From Pseudomonas denitrificans (nom. rej.) (GTDB lineage: Bacteria; Pseudomonadota; Gammaproteobacteria; Pseudomonadales; Pseudomonadaceae): 64,000 bases of DNA. Location of the stretch: positions 2,418,001 to 2,482,000 of the forward strand of contig NZ_CP043626.1 of NCBI RefSeq assembly GCF_008807415.1, in the 5' to 3' direction. Positions 25,457 through 32,513 of this stretch are shown here, in pieces; positions within the stretch are counted from its first letter, which is position 1, and every line of letters starts with the position of its first letter. The notes beneath the pieces were generated by a model, which worked only from the letters and a program-made list of their open reading frames with translations, did no database searches and was not told the origin of the DNA. A program made the position numbers and the translations under genes.

Positions 25457-25956
25457 TCAGGGTGCGTAGCGGGTGAAGACCAGGTCGTGGTCCTTCACCC
25501 GCGCCTGGTGGCAGGCCAGGCAGGCCTGGTGCTGCGCTTCATCGGCGGGCTTGCCGTCGATGAAGCGGGCGAAGCCCCAGCCGCCGGTAGCCGCGTACTT
25601 CTTCGAGTCCTTGACCATGAACTGCACGGTGGTGGCCGCGCCGGGATCGACGCCGGCTCGAACTCCGGCGACTGCACGTGCTTCCAGGCGAGCTTGGCCA
25701 GCACGCTGCCGTCAGGGAACGGCAAGGTGCCGGCGCGGTAGGCCTTCATGGCGATGTCGTTACCCAGCACGGCGCGCAGTTCGTTCAGCGGCGCCGCCTC
25801 CTGGGCGGGCGCCACCAGCTGCCAATTGCGGTAGCCCTCGGGCATGCGCACGCCGTAGATCGGCGAGGCGTCACCGTCGGCCCTGGCGCCTGTCGCCACC
25901 AGCAGGGCGAAGCCGGTCAGGGCGATACGGCGCAGCGTGTTTCCAGTGATGTTCAT
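25457..25956 (-). pseudogene. Cytochrome P460-family protein, frameshifted
   Basis: The first part encodes a signal peptide (RIALTGFALLVATGARA) and a P460-like start (YGVRMPEGYRNWQLVAPAQE, LPFPDGSVLAKLAWKHV). At about 25640-25660 the frame must shift by one base. After the shift it reads AATTVQFMVKDSKKYAATGG and GWGFARFIDGKPADEAQHQ, followed by the haem motif CLACH and a stop at 25457. Without the shift the frame runs into a nonsense Arg/Ser-rich tail. This is either a real inactivation or a single-base sequence error in a G/C-rich run. Intact, it would be a periplasmic c-type haem protein of about 170 residues. Confidence 0.85.
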
Positions 25957-25970
25957 GGCGGCTCTCCGGC

Positions 25971-26978
25971 TCACAGATGATCGGCGTCGACCACCGCCTT
26001 GACGAAGGCGTCCGGCGCCTCCTGCGGCAGGTTGTGGCCGATGCCGCCGGTGATCAGGCGGTACTCGTACTTGCCGCTGAAGCGTTTGGCGTAGGCCTCG
26101 GCCGGCGGGTGCGGCGCGCCGTTGGCGTCGCCTTCGAGGGTGATGGTCGGCACCTTGATGCTCGGGAAGGCTGCGAGTTTCTTCTCCAGCTCCGCGTAGC
26201 GCGGTTCGCCTTCGGCAAGGTTCAGGCGCCAGCGATAGTTATGGATGGAGATCGCGCCGTGGTCGGGGTTGTCCAGGGCCTGGGCGCTGCGCTCGAAGGT
26301 GGCGTCGTCGAACTTCCACTGCGGCGAAGCCAGTTGCCAGATCAGCCTGGCGAACTCGTGGCGGTACTTGTCGTAGCCGACCTTGCCGCGCTCGGTGGAG
26401 AAGTAGAACTGGTACCACCACTGCAGCTCGGCGGCCGGCGGCAGCGGCGCCTTGCCCGCTTCCTGGCTGCCGATCAGGTAACCGCTGACCGACACCAGCG
26501 CCTTCACCCGCTCCGGCCAGAGCGCCGCGACGATGTCCGCCGAGCGCGCGCCCCAGTCGTATCCAGCCAGCACGGCGCTCTTGATCTTCAGTGCATCCAT
26601 GAAGTCAATGACGTCCACTGCCAACGCGGCCGGCTCGCCGTTACGCCGGGTCGAGGCGGAGAGGAAGCGCGTTTCGCCGTAGCCGCGGGCATAGGGAACC
26701 AGCACGTGATAGCCCTTGGCGGCCAGTTGCGGCGCCACCTCGGTGTAGCTGTGGATGTCGTACGGCCAGCCGTGCAGCAGGATCACCACCGGACCATCGG
26801 CCGGGCCGGCTTCGGCGTAGGCGACGTTGAGCAGGCCGGCGTCGACGTGCTTGAGCGTGCCGAACGCCGGGTCGGTCGATGGCGCGGTAGCGGCCTGCGC
26901 CACCGTGCAGGAGGTGAATTGCGCCAGGGCGATGGCCAGCGCCGAGGCGCCGAGGTGCGGATGCTTGAACAGGGTCAT
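25971..26978 (-). CDS. Exported alpha/beta hydrolase, epoxide-hydrolase/dehalogenase-like
   Basis: A 335-residue hydrolase with a signal peptide (ALAIALAQFTSCTVAQAA). HGWPYDIHSY supplies the oxyanion side, and the nucleophile elbow AGYDWGARSA carries Asp rather than Ser, as in epoxide hydrolases and haloalkane dehalogenases. The catalytic His is likely in GGIGHNLPQEAP. GGAG precedes ATG 26978. Second gene of the leftward operon, after the EHN-type enzyme; both would act in the periplasm. Confidence 0.88.
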   Translation of the reverse strand: MTLFKHPHLGASALAIALAQFTSCTVAQAATAPSTDPAFGTLKHVDAGLLNVAYAEAGPADGPVVILLHGWPYDIHSYTEVAPQLAAKGYHVLVPYARGYGETRFLSASTRRNGEPAALAVDVIDFMDALKIKSAVLAGYDWGARSADIVAALWPERVKALVSVSGYLIGSQEAGKAPLPPAAELQWWYQFYFSTERGKVGYDKYRHEFARLIWQLASPQWKFDDATFERSAQALDNPDHGAISIHNYRWRLNLAEGEPRYAELEKKLAAFPSIKVPTITLEGDANGAPHPPAEAYAKRFSGKYEYRLITGGIGHNLPQEAPDAFVKAVVDADHL

Positions 26979-27035
26979 CAGGGTTCTCCAGGGCAGGCGT
27001 TCGGCCTGCCCGATGGTTGCCGGCATTCGGCGGGT

Positions 27036-28385
27036 TCAGTGGCTGGTGAGGCCAGCTCGCAGCGGGCGGAACGCTTCGCGCAGTTCCTCGCTGAACAGCT
27101 GCGGCTGTTCCCAGGCGGCGAAGTGGCCGCCCTTGTCCACCGCGTGGAAGTAATCCAGCGAGGGATAGGCGCGCTGCGCCCAGCTTTTCGGCGCCCGGTA
27201 GATCTCGCCGGGGAATACGGTGATGGCCACCGGCACCTTGATCTGCGCGGTCTTCTGCGCGGCGGCGCTGAAGTTGTTGTTGTTGTTCTCCCAGTAGAAG
27301 CGTGAGGAGGAAGCGCCGGTGTTGGTCAACCAGTAGAGCGAGATGTCGTCGAGCATCTCGTCGCGGCTCAGCACGCGCTCGGGCTCGCCACCGCTGTCGG
27401 TCCAGGCAGCGAATTTCTCGTACATCCACGCGGCCATGCCGGCGGGCGAATCGGCCAGGGAATAGCCGATGGTCTGCGGGCGGGTCACCATCATCGCGCC
27501 GTAGGCGGCATTGCGGCCGAAGAAGGTACTCAGCGCGTCGAAGGCGCGGCGCTCGTCGGCGCCCAGCCCGGCTGGAGCCGGAGCGCCGCTGTTGATCGGC
27601 CCGACCAGTTCCGGCGGCACCGTCGCCGGCATGTTCAGGTGGATGCCCAGCAGGCCGGGCGGGGCCAGGCGGCCGAGGGCATCGGAGATCACCGAGCCAT
27701 GGTCGCCACCCTGGGACACATAGTGGCTGTAGCCCAGGCGCTTCATCAGCACGTCCCAGGCGCGGGCCACCCGGTCCGGGCCCCAGCCGGTGGCGGTCGG
27801 CCTGCCGGAAAAGCCATGGCCGGGGATCGCCGGGATCACCACGTCGAAGGCGTCTTCCGCGCGCCCGCCATAAGCCACCGGGTCGGTCAGCGGGCCGATG
27901 GTCTTGAGGAACTCCAGCGGCGAGCCGGGCCAGCCGTGAGTGAGAATCAGCGGCATGGCATGCGGCTCTTTCGAGCGCACGTGGATGAACTGGATGTCCA
28001 CGCCATCGATACGGGTGATGAACTGCGGCAGCGCGTTGAGCCGGGCTTCGGCGCGGCGCCAGTCATAGTCCTTGCCCCAGTAGTCCACCAGCGCTCGGAC
28101 TTTCTCCAGCTGGATGCCCTGCGAGGTATCGTTGACCGTCTCGCGGTCCGGCCAGCGCGTCGCGGCGATGCGCCGGCGCAGATCGTCCAGTTGTTCCTGC
28201 GGCACCTGGATGCGGAATGGCCGCACGCTTTCATCGGCGGTGGCGGCGCTGCTGGCGGTCGCGGCAAAGGTCTGTTGGAGCAGGTGATGCTGGCCGTCAC
28301 CGAGCAGGAACAGGCCCACGGCGGAGGCCATGAGCGTGCGGCTGAAGCGGCGGCGAAGGTGAGGCGATAACAAGGCGGCAGGCAT
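27036..28385 (-). CDS. Exported epoxide hydrolase with EHN N-terminal domain
   Basis: A 449-residue microsomal-type epoxide hydrolase. The N-terminal segment RRRFSRTLMASAVGLFLLGD is an export signal, possibly twin-arginine. The EHN domain follows (RPFRIQVPQEQLDDLRRRI, TRWPDRET). The alpha/beta domain carries HGWPGSP, the nucleophile Asp in SQGGDHGSV and a terminal His in DKGGHFAAWEQP. GGAGATC precedes ATG 28385. It heads the operon and diverges from the sensor kinase; three palindromes fill the shared promoter. Confidence 0.92.
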   Translation of the reverse strand: MPAALLSPHLRRRFSRTLMASAVGLFLLGDGQHHLLQQTFAATASSAATADESVRPFRIQVPQEQLDDLRRRIAATRWPDRETVNDTSQGIQLEKVRALVDYWGKDYDWRRAEARLNALPQFITRIDGVDIQFIHVRSKEPHAMPLILTHGWPGSPLEFLKTIGPLTDPVAYGGRAEDAFDVVIPAIPGHGFSGRPTATGWGPDRVARAWDVLMKRLGYSHYVSQGGDHGSVISDALGRLAPPGLLGIHLNMPATVPPELVGPINSGAPAPAGLGADERRAFDALSTFFGRNAAYGAMMVTRPQTIGYSLADSPAGMAAWMYEKFAAWTDSGGEPERVLSRDEMLDDISLYWLTNTGASSSRFYWENNNNNFSAAAQKTAQIKVPVAITVFPGEIYRAPKSWAQRAYPSLDYFHAVDKGGHFAAWEQPQLFSEELREAFRPLRAGLTSH

Positions 28386-28463
28386 GGTCGATCTCCCTGA
28401 GTCACTGGCCGACGGATCGGCGACCTGCAGCGATCTCAACAAAGCCCGGGAGGTGCCGCGATT

Positions 28464-28476
28464 GCACCATGGTGTC
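28464..28476. promoter_or_regulatory. Palindromic operator A
   Basis: GCACCATGGTGTC fits a GAYACC-NN-GGTRTC-like palindrome on the opposite strand, about 79 bp upstream of the EHN epoxide hydrolase start. The 16-bp sequence ATTGCACCATGGTGTC (28461-28476) recurs exactly at 37414-37429. The binding protein is inferred to be the FixJ-type regulator. Confidence 0.65.
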
Positions 28477-28479
28477 GGT

Positions 28480-28495
28480 CGATACCTTGGTATCG
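28480..28495. promoter_or_regulatory. Palindromic operator B
   Basis: CGATACCTTGGTATCG is a perfect 7+7 bp inverted repeat around TT, 18 bp centre to centre from operator A. It lies in the divergent promoter. Confidence 0.7.
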
Positions 28496-28530
28496 GGCCC
28501 GGCGCGTGACGCACTTGCGGTGCCGCGGCC

Positions 28531-28544
28531 GACACCTAGGTATC
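28531..28544. promoter_or_regulatory. Palindromic operator C
   Basis: GACACCTAGGTATC matches operator B with three changes and lies about 63 bp upstream of the sensor kinase start. With A and B it defines the consensus GAYACC-NN-GGTRYC. Confidence 0.65.
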
Positions 28545-28606
28545 ATTGGCAGCCCCGCCAGCAAGGCGCATGCTCGCCCCACGGCTAGCGCCGGGAGAGG
28601 ACCGGT

Positions 28607-31417
28607 ATGCACAACGAAGTCGTCGACAAGCTGCCCGACATGGCGTGGACCGCCAGCGTCGAAGGCCGCCTGGAAAGCGTCAACCAGGCCTGGCGCCTCT
28701 ATGCCGGGCGCGCCCCCGACGCCCTCGGCGAGCATGCCTGGCAGGCGCTGGTGCATCCCGACGACCTGCCGGCGCTGCAGCACGCCTGGAGCGCCATCCG
28801 CCAGTCCGGCGTCGCCCATGACCTGCAGGCCCGCCTGCGCCGGCACGACGGTGTCTATCGCCGCTTCCTGCTGCGCGCCCGCCCGCTCACCAATGACCTC
28901 GGCGAGCCCACCGGCTGGTGCGGCCAGAGCATCGACATCGAGGACCTGCTGCCGGCGCCGCCCCTGACCGTGACGCGCGAGACACAGGACCTGATCGACA
29001 GCATTCCCGCACTGATCTCGCTGATGACGCCCACCGGCGAGCTGGAGTGCGTCAACCGGCACAACCGCGAGTACCTCGGCGCCAGCTTCGATGAGCTGCG
29101 ACGCTGGACCAGCTCCGACACCATCCACCCCGAAGACCTGCCCTGCGCGCTGGCCGCCTGGAAGCACTCGGTGGCCAGCGGCGATCCGTACAACTTCCAG
29201 CAGCGGGTGCGCGGCGCGGACGGCATCTACCGCTGGTTCCACGTGCGCGGCCTGCCCCACCGCGATGCCGAGGGGCGTATTCAGCGCTGGTTCGTGCTGA
29301 AGGTGGACATCGACGAACAGCGGCGCGACCAGGCCTTGATCGCCCAGGCGCAGAAGTCGCTGGCCCAGGCACTGGAAGAGGTCAGCGTTTCCGAGGACCG
29401 CCTGCGCACCCTGATCGACGCCGTGCCCGGCTTCGTCTGGCGCACCGATCCGGGCGGCAGCGTGGAGTTCCTCAACCAGCGCTGGTTCGACTACACCGGC
29501 ATGACCCCGGAAAGCGCCGCCGGCGTTGGCTGGATGACCGCCCTGCACCCCGAGGATGCGCCGGCACTGGGCGTCTACTGGCAGGGCCTGCTGGAAGCGG
29601 GCAGCGCCGGCGAGTTCGAAGCGCGCCTGCGCCGCTTCGACGGCAGCTACCGCTGGTTCCTCATCCGCGCGGTGCCCCAGCTGGACGCGGCTGGCCGCGT
29701 GCTGAAATGGTACGGCGGCAACACCGACATCCATGTGCGCAAGCGCGCCGAGCTGCTGCTGGCCGGCGAAAAACGCCTGCTCGGCCTGATGGCCGGCGGC
29801 TGCGCCCTGCCGCAGGTGCTGGAAACCCTTTGCCAACTGGTGGAAGCCAACCTCGAGGGCAGCCGCTGCGCCATCACCCTGGTCGCGCCGCGCCATGGCC
29901 GCTTGCCGGAAGCGACGCTGCGCCTGCAGGCCGGCGCCGCACCGCACCTGCCGACTTCGATGTATGGCGGCACGGACGGCCAGCCGGTGGACGCGCTCAG
30001 CAGCCCGCAAGCGCAAGCCGTGCTCGGAAACGCCACCGTGCAGATCGACGACCTGGACGGCGAAACGCGCTGGCCCGCCTGGCGGCAACACGCGCAGGCT
30101 TGCGGGCTGCGCGCGCTGGCGGCGATCCCGGTGGTGTCCAACCACGGCGAAGTGAGCGGCATCCTCTCGGTCTATTTCGGCCAGCCCCAGAAGGTGGCCG
30201 AAAACCAGTGCGCGCTCATTTCGCAGTTCACCCACCTCGCCAGCATCGCCATCGACCGCGCGCGCAGCGAGGCGGCCCTGCGCCAGAGCGAAGCCTTCCT
30301 GGCCAAGGCCCAGCGTATCAGCCTCACCGGCACCTTCTCCTGGCGCGTGGATAACGACGAGATCGCCTGGTCGGAAGAAATCTACCGGCTCCTCGACCTG
30401 CAGCCGGGCCTGACGCCGGGCTTCGATCTGATCTTCTCGCGCATCCACCCGGACGACCGCGCCACGGTGGAAGCCATGCTCAGGCGCCAGCGCCGCGACG
30501 GCTGCGACTTCGAGCATGAACACCGGCTGCTGCTCCCCAGCGGCGCCGTGCGCCACGTCCACCTGGTCGCCCAGGCCACCCGCGAAGCCGACGGCGCGCT
30601 GCTGTACATCGCCACGGCGCAGGACGTCACCCAGCGCCGCCTCGCCGAGGAAACCCTGCACCGGACCCGCGCCGAACTGGCCCATGTCGCCCGCGTCGCC
30701 AGCCTGGGCGCGCTGACTGCGTCCATCGCCCATGAGGTCAACCAGCCGCTGTCGGGCATCATCACCAATGCCAGCACCTGCCTGCGCATGCTGGGTGCGC
30801 AAACCCCCAACCTGGAAGGTGCTCGGGAAACCGCGCGGCGCACCATCCGCGACGGCAACCGCGCGGCGGATGTGATCAAGCGCCTGCGCGCCCTGTTCGC
30901 CCGCCACGAAACGGTCAGCGAACAGGTGGACCTGAACGAGGCCACGCGGGAAGTCATCGCCATGCTGCACAACGAGCTGCAGCGCCACGGTGTCACGGTA
31001 CTGCCCACGCTGCAGGAAGGGTTGCCCGCCGTGAGCGGCGACCGCGTGCAGCTGCAACAGGTGATCCTCAACCTCATCCTCAATGCCATCGATGCGCTGG
31101 ACGAAGTGCACGACCGCCCGCGCCAGCTGCGCATCAGCACCGGCCATGACCTGGACGCGAGCATCTTCCTGGCGGTCCGCGACAACGGCGCGGGCTTCGC
31201 GCCGGAGGACGCCGGGCGCCTGTTCGATGCCTTCTTCAGCACCAAGCAGTCGGGCATGGGCATCGGCCTGTGGGTCAGCCGCTCGATCATCGAGCACCAC
31301 GCCGGCCGGGTCTGGGCTACCACCCACGACGGGCCGGGCTCCACCTTCATCTTCGCGCTGCCGCAGGCACTGAAGCCGGCACCGACCAGCCACGACCAAC
31401 CGACGGAGATCTGCTGA
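28607..31417 (+). CDS. Soluble multi-PAS/GAF sensor histidine kinase
   Basis: A 936-residue kinase without transmembrane segments. It has PAS domains at about residues 5-110, 125-240 and 265-385 (each with an HPDD/HPED motif), a GAF domain about 400-555, a fourth PAS about 570-680, HisKA at about 690-750 with the phospho-His in SIAHEVNQPLSG, and HATPase_c with DNGAGFAPEDAG and GMGIGLWVSRSI. GGAGAGG precedes ATG 28607. The stop overlaps the start of the receiver gene by one base (TGATG). It probably senses a cytoplasmic signal and phosphorylates the two following regulators. Confidence 0.94.
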   Translation: MHNEVVDKLPDMAWTASVEGRLESVNQAWRLYAGRAPDALGEHAWQALVHPDDLPALQHAWSAIRQSGVAHDLQARLRRHDGVYRRFLLRARPLTNDLGEPTGWCGQSIDIEDLLPAPPLTVTRETQDLIDSIPALISLMTPTGELECVNRHNREYLGASFDELRRWTSSDTIHPEDLPCALAAWKHSVASGDPYNFQQRVRGADGIYRWFHVRGLPHRDAEGRIQRWFVLKVDIDEQRRDQALIAQAQKSLAQALEEVSVSEDRLRTLIDAVPGFVWRTDPGGSVEFLNQRWFDYTGMTPESAAGVGWMTALHPEDAPALGVYWQGLLEAGSAGEFEARLRRFDGSYRWFLIRAVPQLDAAGRVLKWYGGNTDIHVRKRAELLLAGEKRLLGLMAGGCALPQVLETLCQLVEANLEGSRCAITLVAPRHGRLPEATLRLQAGAAPHLPTSMYGGTDGQPVDALSSPQAQAVLGNATVQIDDLDGETRWPAWRQHAQACGLRALAAIPVVSNHGEVSGILSVYFGQPQKVAENQCALISQFTHLASIAIDRARSEAALRQSEAFLAKAQRISLTGTFSWRVDNDEIAWSEEIYRLLDLQPGLTPGFDLIFSRIHPDDRATVEAMLRRQRRDGCDFEHEHRLLLPSGAVRHVHLVAQATREADGALLYIATAQDVTQRRLAEETLHRTRAELAHVARVASLGALTASIAHEVNQPLSGIITNASTCLRMLGAQTPNLEGARETARRTIRDGNRAADVIKRLRALFARHETVSEQVDLNEATREVIAMLHNELQRHGVTVLPTLQEGLPAVSGDRVQLQQVILNLILNAIDALDEVHDRPRQLRISTGHDLDASIFLAVRDNGAGFAPEDAGRLFDAFFSTKQSGMGIGLWVSRSIIEHHAGRVWATTHDGPGSTFIFALPQALKPAPTSHDQPTEIC

Positions 31418-31788
31418 TGGCCACGCCCCTGCTCGTGTCGGTGGTCGATGACGACGAATCGGTGCGCGAATCCCTGCCGGACCTGCTGCGCGAGTTCGGC
31501 TTCGAGGTGAACGCGTTCTCCTGCGCGGAGGACTTCCTCGCCTCGGACGCCCTGCTGCGCACCCGCTGCCTGATCCTCGACGTGTCGATGCCGGGCATGA
31601 GCGGGCCGCAGCTGCAGAAGGAGCTGGCCGCGCGCGCGATCCCCGTACCGATCATCTTCATCACCGCCTACAGCGACGCGACCACCTGCCCGCGCCTGAT
31701 TGCCCAGGGCGCGGTGGCCTGCCTGCTCAAGCCGTTCAGCGAAGCGGAACTGCTCAAGGCGCTCAGCGCCGCCCTGCCGGTCGGCTGA
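31417..31788 (+). CDS. Single-domain CheY-like response regulator
   Basis: A 123-residue stand-alone receiver. Acidic pocket VVDDDESVRES, phospho-acceptor Asp in LILDVSMPGMSG, switch in FITAYSD and Lys in LKPFSEAE. It has no output domain. It is translationally coupled to the kinase and precedes a FixJ-type regulator, suggesting a phosphate sink, a phosphorelay intermediate or feedback on the kinase. Confidence 0.92.
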   Translation: MATPLLVSVVDDDESVRESLPDLLREFGFEVNAFSCAEDFLASDALLRTRCLILDVSMPGMSGPQLQKELAARAIPVPIIFITAYSDATTCPRLIAQGAVACLLKPFSEAELLKALSAALPVG

Positions 31789-31820
31789 CAGCCCGGTCGA
31801 CGCCACTCGGAGGACATGGC

Positions 31821-32507
31821 ATGTTGCACCACTCCCCACCTCATCCAGGCTCATCCCCGCGCATGGAAACCCGGCCCAAGCCAGAGGCGACACCCATCGT
31901 CTACGTGGTCGACGACGACATCTCGGTGCGCGAGTCACTGGAATTGCTGATCCGCTCGGCTGGCTGGCAGCCGGTGCTGTTCGACGCCGCCACGGCCTTT
32001 CTCGACGAGCCGCCAAGCCAAACGCCCAGTTGCCTGGTGCTGGACGTCAACCTGCCGGACCTCAACGGCCTCGACCTGCAAAGCAGCGTGGCCGGTGCGC
32101 GCCCGGCGATGCCGATCATCTTCATCACCGGCTACGGCGACGTACCGCTCACCGTGCGCGCGATGAAAGCCGGCGCGGTGGAGTTCCTCACCAAGCCGTT
32201 CGACAGCGATACGCTGCTGCAGGCCATCACCGACGCCCTGGAACACAGTCGCGCAGCGCTCGGCCAGCAGTCCCGCCTCGACGCCCTGCGCCAGGCTTAC
32301 GCCCTGCTCACCAGCCGCGAGCGGGAAGTGCTGGAGATGGTGGTGGCCGGCCGCCTGAACAAGCAGGTTGCCGCCGACCTGGGCATCAGCGAGATCACCG
32401 TGAAGGCGCACCGTGGCCGGGTCATGCGCAAGATGCAGGCGCGCACGCTGCCGGACCTGGTGAACATGGCGGCATTGCTCGCCATCGGGCCGGCCGAGAG
32501 CCGCTGA
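31821..32507 (+). CDS. FixJ-type response regulator with LuxR helix-turn-helix
   Basis: A 228-residue DNA-binding response regulator. Receiver: VVDDDISVRESLELL, phospho-Asp in LVLDVNLPDLNG, ITGYGDVPL and Lys in LTKPFDSDTL. LuxR domain: LTSREREVLEMVVAGRLNKQ and GISEITVKAHRGRVMRKM. GGAGG is 12 bases before ATG 31821. It is the natural binder of the palindromes at 28464-28544 and 37414. Palindrome recognition by dimers is typical of the family, but the assignment is an inference. Confidence 0.93.
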   Translation: MLHHSPPHPGSSPRMETRPKPEATPIVYVVDDDISVRESLELLIRSAGWQPVLFDAATAFLDEPPSQTPSCLVLDVNLPDLNGLDLQSSVAGARPAMPIIFITGYGDVPLTVRAMKAGAVEFLTKPFDSDTLLQAITDALEHSRAALGQQSRLDALRQAYALLTSREREVLEMVVAGRLNKQVAADLGISEITVKAHRGRVMRKMQARTLPDLVNMAALLAIGPAESR

Positions 32508-32513
32508 GATCGC

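Noticed and set aside
28436..31399. 987-codon open frame opposite the sensor kinase
   Set aside because: Arg/Gly/His-rich antisense reading of a high-GC gene; the kinase frame has all catalytic motifs.
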